41,153 nt of DNA, taken from NCBI GenBank assembly GCA_002709225.1, contig PAQH01000139.1, positions 1 to 41,153 on the forward strand, read 5' to 3'. This DNA is from Planctomycetaceae bacterium (GTDB lineage Bacteria > Planctomycetota > Planctomycetia > Pirellulales > Pirellulaceae). Positions 7,490 to 16,220 of the stretch are shown here, in pieces. Below the pieces are notes generated by a model, which ran no database searches, was not told where the DNA came from, and was given only the letters and a program-made list of their open reading frames with translations. Both the position numbers and the translations under genes were made by a program. The first letter of the stretch is position 1, and each line of letters begins with the position of its first letter.

Positions 7490-9444
7490 TTTACGAAGCT
7501 TCTCCGCTCGCGGTCGTCGTGTTCTTCCTGTTTGTCGGCGTGACGCTGGGACTTAGTTTTTTTCTGGGCAAGAAAGCGCAGTCGAGTGAAGGCTACTTTG
7601 CCGCCCACAGCCAAATCCCCTGGTTTGTAAATGGCATTGCCTTTGCCGGTGATTATTTATCTGCGGCCTCGTTCCTCGGCATCTGCGGCATGATCTCTTT
7701 CTTTGGCTACGACGGATTCCTCTACTCCATCGGGTTCCTGGCTGGCTGGATTGTAGCGTTGTTCGTCGTCGCTGAACCGTTGAAGCGGTTGGGACAATTC
7801 ACGTTTGCTGACGCACTTGATTCCCAATTCCAGTCACGAGGAATCAAATTGGCGGCGGGAGTCAGCACATTAGCCGTCAGTGTGTTCTACCTGATTCCGC
7901 AAATGGTCGGTGCCGGAGTCTTGATCCAACCACTACTTGGATTTGATCACTATGTGGGTGTCCTGATTGTCGGCACGACTGTCATTCTGATTGTCGTCTC
8001 TGCCGGAATGGTGTCGACCACCTGGGTGCAGTTCATCAAGGGCAGCCTCCTGGTCATCTTCAGTGCCCTTCTCACGATCATGATCTTGGCCCGTGGATTC
8101 CAAGTACCGAAAGAAAACGAATTCTTCAGAACGCTCGGTCCGGTCGATCTGGCGAGCGGAACTCTGGCCAGCGACGTCGGCACACTCTTACGCGCCAGTG
8201 CGCCTCAGGAGACCGTCACACGAATCATCGATCCGGTCGACAATTCGGACGAACCACAGCTGGTCGTAGTCAATGTTCCCGGCGAGCCTCAATCGGTGTG
8301 GTCAGCTGCTCAGCGCGGTGAAACAACGTACCTCGTAGAGGCACAGACACACGTCGTTGTTGACGGCAAAGAAATTGTCAACGGTAAAGAGAAAGGCACG
8401 AAAAAAGGTGAGCCAGAACTGAAGCCAATTGGCCACTTGAGCCGGCTCCCCGGGGGCGTGCAAGAAACCGGTGGACTGGGCCCCTTGGAGTTCCTGAGTA
8501 CCTTACAACAAAGCGAGATCGTCCTGTGGGGCAAGAAAACCAGCGACCTGGAACATCCCAAAACAACTATTTATTACCAGAAGCCAACCCTGGGTAAGGA
8601 TGTACTGCGGCCCGGAACACACCCAAAATTCAAAGGAATTCAGAGTAATAAAACCATCGACAAGATCAATTTTCTTTCTCTCATGTTAGCCCTGTTTTGT
8701 GGAACCGCCTCATTGCCACACATCCTGATCCGCTACTACACGGTGAAAGATGGCGCCAGTGCTCGAAAAAGCACAATTGTCGGCATCGCAAGCATCGGGT
8801 TCTTCTACATCTTGACTCTATTCCTGGGTCTCGGTGCGATGACCAGCGGCGCCTTGGACGTCACCAACAGTAATATGGCAGCCCCACTGCTCGCAAAAAG
8901 CATGGCGGACTGGCTGTTTGCGATCATCTCAGCGATCGCCTTCACCACGGTCCTGGGAACCGTGAGTGGCTTGATTCTGGCGTCCAGTGGAGCTGTAACC
9001 CACGATCTGCTCAAGAACGTACTAGGCTATCAATTTTCAGAGGATGACCAAGTCCGTGTTGCCAAGATTTCCTCTGTGGTGGTTGGAGCCATTGCGATCG
9101 TACTGGGTATCCTGTTTGAAGGTTTGAACGTCGGCTACCTGGTCGGCTGGGCCTTTAGCGTGGCGGCCTCCGCCAACCTGCCTTCGTTACTTATGTTGTT
9201 ATTCTGGAAACGCACAACCAGCCAGGGAATCATCGCCGCAATTCTGGTTGGTATGATCAGCTCACTCGCTTGGATTTTGCTCAGTGGAGACACCTTCTCG
9301 ACAATCTACGGAATGAGTGCTGATGACGCTTGGGTCCCGTTTGATCAACCTGGTCTTGTCACGATTCCACTTGGTTTCCTGACATTGGTCATCGTGTCAC
9401 TGTTGACACAACCAAGAGACAAGTCGGGGCGGGCGAATGCCTGA
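7486..9444 (+). CDS. Sodium:solute symporter, ActP-like, with a long soluble insert
   Basis: A 652-residue membrane transporter of the SSS family, closest in pattern to acetate/monocarboxylate permeases. Diagnostic blocks are SQIPWFVNGIAFAGDYLSAASFLG near residues 43-66, the transmembrane run through residue ~204, and NFLSLMLALFCGTASLPHIL followed by IRYYTV (about 394-420). Between residues ~206 and ~392 lies a hydrophilic segment of about 185 residues, beta-rich and lysine-rich in part. It is much longer than the loop at this place in ActP, and probably forms a domain on one side of the membrane. The start is a GTG overlapping the DUF485 stop, with a strong ribosome site. The substrate is not determined; acetate or another short carboxylate is an inference from family and partner. 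Confidence 0.85.
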   Translation: MIYEASPLAVVVFFLFVGVTLGLSFFLGKKAQSSEGYFAAHSQIPWFVNGIAFAGDYLSAASFLGICGMISFFGYDGFLYSIGFLAGWIVALFVVAEPLKRLGQFTFADALDSQFQSRGIKLAAGVSTLAVSVFYLIPQMVGAGVLIQPLLGFDHYVGVLIVGTTVILIVVSAGMVSTTWVQFIKGSLLVIFSALLTIMILARGFQVPKENEFFRTLGPVDLASGTLASDVGTLLRASAPQETVTRIIDPVDNSDEPQLVVVNVPGEPQSVWSAAQRGETTYLVEAQTHVVVDGKEIVNGKEKGTKKGEPELKPIGHLSRLPGGVQETGGLGPLEFLSTLQQSEIVLWGKKTSDLEHPKTTIYYQKPTLGKDVLRPGTHPKFKGIQSNKTIDKINFLSLMLALFCGTASLPHILIRYYTVKDGASARKSTIVGIASIGFFYILTLFLGLGAMTSGALDVTNSNMAAPLLAKSMADWLFAIISAIAFTTVLGTVSGLILASSGAVTHDLLKNVLGYQFSEDDQVRVAKISSVVVGAIAIVLGILFEGLNVGYLVGWAFSVAASANLPSLLMLLFWKRTTSQGIIAAILVGMISSLAWILLSGDTFSTIYGMSADDAWVPFDQPGLVTIPLGFLTLVIVSLLTQPRDKSGRANA

Positions 9445-9468
9445 TGTATGTCGCCTCCTTCGTCTCCC

Positions 9469-9497
9469 GTGGGAATCATAAGCTGCGTGGATTCCAC
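9469..9497 (+). terminator. Imperfect hairpin after the symporter gene
   Basis: GTGGGAATC and GATTCCAC pair with one bulged base around an 12-base loop, 25 bp after the symporter stop. There is no T-run. Weak candidate only. Confidence 0.25.
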
Positions 9498-9780
9498 ATC
9501 TGCCCAAAACCACCTTAAGCAACGTCACTGGGAATGGAATTCCGTGGCGGGCATGTTGCGTTCCGAAGCATGTTCGGTACTATTGGCAGGCACCTGCACC
9601 ACGACAACCGGACCAATCAATCGAACATCACAGGTTCCCTACTTCCCCTAACACAGATTCAATTTCGGCGCAAACGCCAATTTGGGAGCTCTGTCGCCGG
9701 TTGCGCAGCGAAACGCCGGGCCTAACCGGAGTACTATAGCGCGACGTAACGCCGCAATCGTTCGGTGGAGAACGAACACG
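9498..9780 (+). other. Remainder of a 336-bp intergenic region
   Basis: The space from 9445 to 9780 holds only the weak hairpin at 9469-9497. I see no gene, and no promoter pair with acceptable spacing. Confidence 0.4.
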
Positions 9781-12700
9781 ATGCCTCAGTCAGATCACCG
9801 GCGCGTGGGAGACGACGCCCTCCAACAGGTGCTCGGCTATCTCAACTTTTCGTCAGGAAGGTCCGACCCTCAGTTCCTCGTCGCCCTCGATGCGATCGAT
9901 GCGCAACTCCCTACTGACGAAACGCCGCGGTGGCAACGCATTCTGACCTATCTTGATGTCGAATTAACGCGGCTGGCTACCGATGTGCCGGCTTTCAAGG
10001 AATCCAGCCAGGCCACGGCCGTACTCCAATTACTGACCAAAGAGATCATCCCCGGATATCTCGACTTTCACAGAGACCTGCTCTTTCACCAGGACGAAAA
10101 CAACTTGTTCTGCCCTTTCTTCCTGGGCCGTGTATGTGAAGTCGTACTGCAGGAATCCGGCCCCTGGGAGGAAACGGACCGGATATGCCAGGGCACCATT
10201 CGACGCCTGAATAACTACCTCGGCTATCGCCCCGTCGCCGCACTGGAAACTCGTAAGATCGAACCGTACGATCACGAATGGACTCGGCCGATTCCGATTT
10301 ATGTACGGGATGCTGGAGTTTCACGAGGCCCGCATCAGCGTGTCGTCACCTTAGCACTCCAATTGCTGGCGGAGACTGATGAGGATTTGCTACGGGCGGC
10401 GCATTTCGACCCAGAATTGCTCGACGAACTTGCCATCGATGCTCGGGCATACGACTTTGACCATCCCGTTAACAAACGACCCAACTACCATTTTGGCCTG
10501 TGGGACCCGCACTGCATTGACAACCGAGGCTACTACCGAAGATTTGTGCTGCAGCAGATCACTCTCGATACGCTGATGAACCGTCCTCTCCAAGAGCGCG
10601 ACCGTGACGTGAATGCTGTCAGCATCGAGAGCGACAGTATCTCAACCAACTCGTTGCAGAAAGGTGGGCTCCCCCAAAACGAGCTGGAGTACGAAGCCGC
10701 AGCCGTACTCGCGGGAACTATCTTGATGGCGTCCGGGACAAGTGGTTCGGGACCCGGTGCTTATGATTCAAGCGTCACTTTAAGTACGCTGCTACCCAGA
10801 ATTGCGCACTACCGAGACCAATTCTATGAACAACTTGTCGAACGCACCGCGTCTCCGCATCGAGAGCGACTGGAAAAGGAGATGGCGCGCCTGCAACAGC
10901 CCTTCGGAGCCGCACGGCAACACTTGAACTCGGAACTTGCCCGCCACCGAGCCACCCAACTCGAGCACGTACGTCTCGCAAAACTCTTCGCACGCATCGG
11001 CCACGTCGAAGCAGCTGCCAGACAAACTTCCGTTGTTCCCGTTGCGTCTGCGCGGCTTAGTTGTCGGATCGACTGCCTGCTCTCTGACGGACAGCAGGCT
11101 TTACGAACCGCGAACCTGGAACGAGCACTGAAAGTTCCCAGTGAAATGCGAGAACTGATCGATCGCGGCATCCAGTGCGGGGCATTGGTCGACCCCTGGA
11201 ATATTCTCGGTTTTGATTGTCAATTCAGCCTCTTCCCCGCACCCGAAAATAGCGTTTACGATCACCGAGTGGACGAGTTCCTCGAACTCACCGAACGGAT
11301 GTTAGCATTCCATTCCCAGCTTTGGGGAGAAGTCTCAGCGCTGGACCGCCAGGACCTCTGTCCGCAAATTGACAGACAGTTTCATGAATTGGCACTGTGG
11401 TTAAGGCAATTCGCAGCCCACGAAGTTTCGCACGTAGAATATGCGGATCCCCAGGACGTGTACGAATCTGCACGCCACGTCGCCGAGGCCTTGCGGTGCT
11501 GGCACGAAGGCGGGGCGGCGGCAGGTGACCTCGGCTTCTGGTCGCAACACGCGGAGATGTTTACAGCACCGAAGGCATATGCCCTGGTGATTGAGGCACT
11601 TCTTGACCGACGAGACTTCGTCTCCCTAATGTCGCTCCTGATCCACTGGCTTAGCCAGGCCGACGAAGTCCGCCTGGAGCACGGTGACAGTTCGTTTCAT
11701 CGTTTGGCATTGCAATGGGTGCTTACCTTGTCACAGTCAGGACCGGACGACACCAGCCCCACAGCCTCGGACCTACTGCAAAAATTCATCGATTACCTCG
11801 AAGCAAATGCTGGTACCTACTGGGAAGTACCCGAGTTTACGTTGACGGGAACCGGTAAACCGCCAGACGCTCAGTTGGACGACCTCTTCAACAGCGGCGA
11901 TGAGGATCCGGACGAAGCGGATGACGACCTCTACGGCGCCGCCTATGAAGATGTGGTCTTTCGTGACAGTACTGACGACGGGTTCGAAGGTACCATCTTC
12001 CATGACGGGAATGCGAATCAAGAAGAGTGGATCCGTGAATCCTCGCGTATCAGTGATCGGCTCGCGTTCCTACAATGCCTGGCACAAATCTGGCAGTTGG
12101 TTGCGGTTCATCCCACTTTGCGAACGACTTCATCAGGTGATTCCGACTCGGTGTCTCGCTTGCTTTTTCTGGCGGAGCAAGCGAGTAGAAACCATCGTGA
12201 CCTGCTGACTCTACTCCAGCAAGTTGCCGATCAGAAGCTGCAAGCTCCAGCCGGAGATCATGAATCCTTAGTCGATTACGACCGGAAACGGTTTGCCAAG
12301 GATAACCTTCTCGAACGCGTCATCGCCACAGCGGTTCTCACCTCGAGTGCACAGCGTTTGCTGTTTGCCGCAGCCCACTCTTGCCAAGGAATGCACGAGG
12401 TTCCCGACGATGAAGTGACCACCATCCTGGCGTGCCTCCTAGACAACGACTTGTCGGCATTTCACCAGTATTGGCCTCGTCTTATCGCATCCCTGCGTGA
12501 CTCGGAACTACTCTACGTCCCACTCTCCAAGGGTGGCAACGCCAGTAAGATAGTCGATGCTCGGGTCCGGCAGACAACCATTCGCGACCTGCTTTCCTGG
12601 TTGCCGCGGCGCGGTTTGCTCAGCGAAACACGCGAGTTGCTCGAGTTGGCGCGAGCCATGGAACGCAATAATCCTGTCGGGCATGGTGCGGTTACCGAAT

Positions 12701-13752
12701 TCGACGACATCTTTGCCATTGGTTATCGCGCCGTGGTAACGAGCCTCGTTGAATCGGCGCGCCACTGGGGAAACCAGCGAGAAGACGAGCAGCAACTCGT
12801 CACTTGCCTTGAGCGACTAACAGAATCGTTATTGTATAGTTGGCTCGAACACAGCCGTACGCTGCGTTTGTCGGTTCTCGAGAAGGTCGAAACCTCACTT
12901 GAATGGGAACCGATGGTCCGTTTCATCCAGGATTACGGCGACGACCTATTTACTCAAAAATTCCTGAACCTTCCTAACTTACGTGCCATACTCCACGCCG
13001 GTGTCGACAGCTGGGTTGGGCAATGCCGCGACGACGACGCTCGCTATAAATTCCTGGAAGATCTGGGAGATAACCTCCCGGAAAAACACGCCAGCCAGGC
13101 ATTGACTCTGATTCTGGAAGCGGTGATTGAAAACTACACCGAATACAGGGAATACAACAGCACAACAACCCAGTCGGACCGAGGCGATCGGTTATATACC
13201 TTGCTCGACTTCCTACGTTTGCGTGTCAAATACGATCGAATCTGCTGGAACTTACGGCCCATCGTATTGGCACACGACGTACTCGTTCGCAATGGTTACC
13301 ACGATGCCGCGGCAACATGGAGGCACGCACTTAAGGAACGTATTGGCGGCGAAGCGGATCAATTCCTGACAGAAATGGAAGAACTGCAGGAAAAGTACGC
13401 GATGCGAATACCCATGATCGCAGACAGACTCGCCGAACGTTTCGTAAAACCGCTCGCGATCGATCGATTGCGGGCCATGGTAGAACCCGCCATCGAGGAA
13501 ATGCGCCGCGGCGGAGCTGCTCCAGTGTTTGAGCTTCTGGAAAGTGAGTGTGCCAATTGGTCTCACGAGCCAACAGGCGCCGGGCTCGACATCCCGCCTT
13601 GGATCAACGCGTTGGAAGAAGAGGTCGAACGGATCAACGAAGCCCACGAAATCCTGGCGAACGACGACTGGAACTTAGGACGTTTCCTACCGTTCACCCC
13701 GCTGTCGGTCACAGAGATTCACAATCAATTAGATCAGTGGTCGCGTGATTAG
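9781..13752 (+). CDS. Very large cytosolic protein of unknown function (1323 aa)
   Basis: I do not recognise a family. The protein is 1323 residues from the ATG at 9781; the frame is open a further 33 codons upstream. It has no signal peptide and no transmembrane segment. Composition is helical and rich in Leu, Glu, Asp and Arg, with many short amphipathic helices, suggesting an alpha-solenoid-like or scaffold protein. The N-terminal third contains a compact aromatic block (RPNYHFGLWDPHCIDNRGYY, then RRFVLQQITLDTL, about residues 236-268) that looks conserved, followed by a glycine/serine linker (MASGTSGSGPGAYDSS). A strongly acidic segment lies at about residues 697-735 (DLFNSGDEDPDEADDDLYG) and separates two helical halves. 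It is a single-gene unit, convergent with the next gene. Codon use looks like its neighbours'. Confidence 0.85.
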   Translation: MPQSDHRRVGDDALQQVLGYLNFSSGRSDPQFLVALDAIDAQLPTDETPRWQRILTYLDVELTRLATDVPAFKESSQATAVLQLLTKEIIPGYLDFHRDLLFHQDENNLFCPFFLGRVCEVVLQESGPWEETDRICQGTIRRLNNYLGYRPVAALETRKIEPYDHEWTRPIPIYVRDAGVSRGPHQRVVTLALQLLAETDEDLLRAAHFDPELLDELAIDARAYDFDHPVNKRPNYHFGLWDPHCIDNRGYYRRFVLQQITLDTLMNRPLQERDRDVNAVSIESDSISTNSLQKGGLPQNELEYEAAAVLAGTILMASGTSGSGPGAYDSSVTLSTLLPRIAHYRDQFYEQLVERTASPHRERLEKEMARLQQPFGAARQHLNSELARHRATQLEHVRLAKLFARIGHVEAAARQTSVVPVASARLSCRIDCLLSDGQQALRTANLERALKVPSEMRELIDRGIQCGALVDPWNILGFDCQFSLFPAPENSVYDHRVDEFLELTERMLAFHSQLWGEVSALDRQDLCPQIDRQFHELALWLRQFAAHEVSHVEYADPQDVYESARHVAEALRCWHEGGAAAGDLGFWSQHAEMFTAPKAYALVIEALLDRRDFVSLMSLLIHWLSQADEVRLEHGDSSFHRLALQWVLTLSQSGPDDTSPTASDLLQKFIDYLEANAGTYWEVPEFTLTGTGKPPDAQLDDLFNSGDEDPDEADDDLYGAAYEDVVFRDSTDDGFEGTIFHDGNANQEEWIRESSRISDRLAFLQCLAQIWQLVAVHPTLRTTSSGDSDSVSRLLFLAEQASRNHRDLLTLLQQVADQKLQAPAGDHESLVDYDRKRFAKDNLLERVIATAVLTSSAQRLLFAAAHSCQGMHEVPDDEVTTILACLLDNDLSAFHQYWPRLIASLRDSELLYVPLSKGGNASKIVDARVRQTTIRDLLSWLPRRGLLSETRELLELARAMERNNPVGHGAVTEFDDIFAIGYRAVVTSLVESARHWGNQREDEQQLVTCLERLTESLLYSWLEHSRTLRLSVLEKVETSLEWEPMVRFIQDYGDDLFTQKFLNLPNLRAILHAGVDSWVGQCRDDDARYKFLEDLGDNLPEKHASQALTLILEAVIENYTEYREYNSTTTQSDRGDRLYTLLDFLRLRVKYDRICWNLRPIVLAHDVLVRNGYHDAAATWRHALKERIGGEADQFLTEMEELQEKYAMRIPMIADRLAERFVKPLAIDRLRAMVEPAIEEMRRGGAAPVFELLESECANWSHEPTGAGLDIPPWINALEEEVERINEAHEILANDDWNLGRFLPFTPLSVTEIHNQLDQWSRD

Positions 13753-13799
13753 TCACACGTTGCCACTGAGCCCGCAAACTCGTTTCACGCCAGGCAGGC

Positions 13800-15308
13800 T
13801 CAACGCGACTTCAACCATTGCAACAATTCTTGTGCCGTAATTCGATCGTCACCGTCGGCATCGGCCGACTGCGGGCTTGCTGACATCCGCTTCCATTCTG
13901 CTGGCGTAAGTTCTTGATCCTCATCGAGATCGTACTTGCGCAGCAAGCGGGTGGCATAGCTCAGATATCGGTCAGGCAGTGGCACGGGAGGCGACCGTTG
14001 CAATTCGTCACCGTCCAAAACACCATCCCGATCCAGGTCGAGTTGCCCGAGCGCCGTGGGCGCAGCGGCCAACTCGTCTGCGGACAATTCCCCATCAGAA
14101 TCCCGATCAAGCGTCTTCAACAAAATGGCGTTTATGGCCAATTCCTGGCTTTCCGGAAACTCTCCCGACCGCCCCTGACGCAATACGCGCCGTCGCCCGC
14201 CATCTCGATTTCTTCGTAAGGCAACTCGATACTGCTGTGTCACTGGGATACAAAATGTCTCAGCATCATCGCAGGCAAAATAATGCACGGTGACTTTCAA
14301 CATCTCATCCATTGCCGTCCACCGAGTCCTCACCAAGAACTCGCGTGGATCGGCATCCGTGGGAACCGCGACCTCCGCTGCGGTTGCCTGTTGAGGGGCA
14401 ACCGAAATACCAGCAGACGACTCCAGTTCGAACCGTAGCGGTTCCATCTGGTTGTTCCAATGCACTGCGTACAGTGGATCCAAGAAGAAGCCGAGATACA
14501 AATCGCCTGCTCCCTGCTCGATCAAATCGGCCGAAGCTTCTGCCCGCAGCTTGGCGTAAAAGGGAACCGCGTCCACTTGCTTGAGGGGCGTTACAACCAA
14601 CGGACTCATCCGTCCTGGCAAAGCGAGTGGCGGCACGACGCCGGTAGGAGCAGTATGCCCGTGTGGCAAAGTGTTGACTCGAATCCTATCGCGATCCGCT
14701 ACAGGTTCCACCGCGCCAACGAATTCCGTCAAATCTCGCCGCAATGCTGTGGGATCGCTCCAGGCACGTCGAGATACAAGTGTGCCTTCCGGATCGATCA
14801 CAAATTCCGAGTTGGGTGAATTTCCCAGAGCATGTTTCAAGTCGTTTTCAAAGGTATCACAAATCCAGGGAATTTGACTGCCGAGCCGTGCTTTCGCTCG
14901 CGCCACATGCTGCAACCTCTCCGCCAGAGAAAACGGGGCCACGTAACCTTTGTAACCTGGGTGCGCGAGCGCTTTATAGATGTAGAAAAAACGCACACCA
15001 AGTGGAACGTAGTCCTGGTAAACCGCCTCCAGACTGGAGACATTGCGGAGAAAAGGCGGTCACGTCAGGCAACCAAACACCAGCACCGTATAGTTTCCAC
15101 GCAACGCCTGCAAAGAAATCTCTTTCCCCGACTCATCGTACGCGCGCAAATCTGGAAATACTGATCCCAATTCAGGAGCGGTGCGATCAAACCGCTGCTG
15201 CATTGCCTGACGGCCCGAAAACGAGGCTCGCTGCTGAGCGGCGGCAGGCTGATTCCAGGGTAACAGAACCAACAAACTCAAGGCTGCGCTCATCAACAGT
15301 CGTGACAT
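13800..15308 (-). CDS. Deiodinase-like secreted selenoprotein (in-frame UGA) with DsbD-alpha-like region and four EF-hands
   Basis: The reading frame from ATG 15308 to the stop at 13800 is continuous except for one TGA at 15060-15062 (codon 83), giving 502 residues if it is read as selenocysteine. Residues 1-25 are a signal peptide (MSRLLMSAALSLLVLLPWNQ...AAAQ). The thioredoxin-fold domain follows: PELGSVFPDLRAYDESGKEI, then TVLVFGCLT-U-PPF, which aligns with the FGSCT-U-PPF active site of iodothyronine deiodinases; FFYIYKALAHPGYKGY follows, matching their VYIEEAHPSDGW region. Residues ~215-365 include YFACDDAETFCIPVTQQY (C346 and C353), resembling the redox CX5C region of DsbD-alpha. Four EF-hand loops occupy 401-412, 424-435, 460-471 and 483-494. 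A hairpin follows the TGA directly. Without selenocysteine insertion, only an 82-residue fragment would be made. A true nonsense mutation or a base-call error is the alternative. Confidence 0.82.
15023..15062 (-). promoter_or_regulatory. UGA plus candidate bacterial SECIS hairpin
   Basis: On the minus strand the TGA (15062-15060) is followed at once by CCGCCT (15059-15054), which pairs perfectly with AGGCGG (15028-15023) across 25 bases. The inner part can form CTCC/GGAG in competition or in coaxial arrangement. Bacterial SECIS elements lie directly after the UGA inside the coding region and bind SelB; they have little strict consensus, so position and stem are the evidence. The apical-loop nucleotides have not been tested. 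Confidence 0.55.
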
Positions 15309-15460
15309 GGCATTGACTCTTCCCGTACCGAGTGTGGAAACCAGATTTATCCCTGCAATGACAAACCCGTTGTCGGAGTAAAAGTTCCGCAGCAGCACAA
15401 ACGTCCAGGGGCAATCATACAGAACTGACACAACCACAGGCCTGCGAACAGTCTGATCAA

Positions 15461-16024
15461 TCAATAAAAGAAACTCAACAGCGTTAACAAGAGCATACCC
15501 ATGCCAAACACCGCCTTGACGACGGTTCCCATCATCCGCCCCCAAAACGCGGACTTTCCTACGTCAACGCTTGCTTCAAAATCACGACCTTTCCAGATTT
15601 CTCCAAGCATGGCACCGATCATCGCGCCCAGGCCCCCAAACAAGAACGCACCCGCCAGGGGCGCCACCAGCGGAATCGGAATCGGAACTGCCACGAAGAT
15701 CCCTGCCACTCCCCCCACCATGGAACCCAATATTGCGAGTGCAGCGCCTCGTTTGCTGCCGCCGGCGCGGCGAGCACCGAATGCCCCGGCGGCGAATTCA
15801 CCGAATTCACCCAACACGGCCAGGAACGTCAACCCGGCAAGTGCGGGCCACCCCAACATCGTCACGTCACCATCCGAACTCACGGGCATGAGCCACGCGT
15901 ACAATGACGCGGCCAGCAGAATAAACCAGTTTCCAGGCAAGCCGAACCAGACCGAGATCCAGCACCCGAATTGAATTACCAGCAAGAGGGGCCCCAGAAT
16001 CCAAACCATGGCACGCCGCCGCAT
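15461..16024 (-). CDS. DUF456 family membrane protein
   Basis: About 187 residues, strongly hydrophobic. It opens with MRRRAMVWILGPLLLVIQFG and carries the glycine-rich repeats GEFGEFAAGAFGARRAGGSKRGAALAILGSMVGG and FLFGGLGAMIGAMLGE that mark the DUF456 family. These glycine-zipper-like segments pack membrane helices. The family has no known function. Alternative starts are GTG 16048 and ATG 16009; none has a ribosome site, so 16024 is a compromise. It lies 152 bp upstream of the selenoprotein on the same strand and could share its transcript, but nothing in its sequence links the two functionally. Confidence 0.75.
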   Translation of the reverse strand: MRRRAMVWILGPLLLVIQFGCWISVWFGLPGNWFILLAASLYAWLMPVSSDGDVTMLGWPALAGLTFLAVLGEFGEFAAGAFGARRAGGSKRGAALAILGSMVGGVAGIFVAVPIPIPLVAPLAGAFLFGGLGAMIGAMLGEIWKGRDFEASVDVGKSAFWGRMMGTVVKAVFGMGMLLLTLLSFFY

Positions 16025-16220
16025 CAATAAGACGAAGAAATTCCGCACTGCTGTCGAGAATCTACCTGCCCTGCATTATGACATTCGGATGAAGTCAAGT
16101 CAGCGCTTCACTAGCGAATGCAGTAATCACCGCTCGGCAAACGACGAGCTAAATATTATGGTTGGTTATTCAACTCGATCACACCGCGTGAAAACCAACT
16201 CTCCTTAATTGGGTTCGCAG

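Noticed and set aside
15060..15062. Simple pseudogene or sequencing error as explanation of the TGA
   Set aside because: Kept as a possibility, but the TGA is exactly at the selenocysteine position of the deiodinase motif, the frame is intact on both sides, and a stem follows. Coincidence is unlikely.
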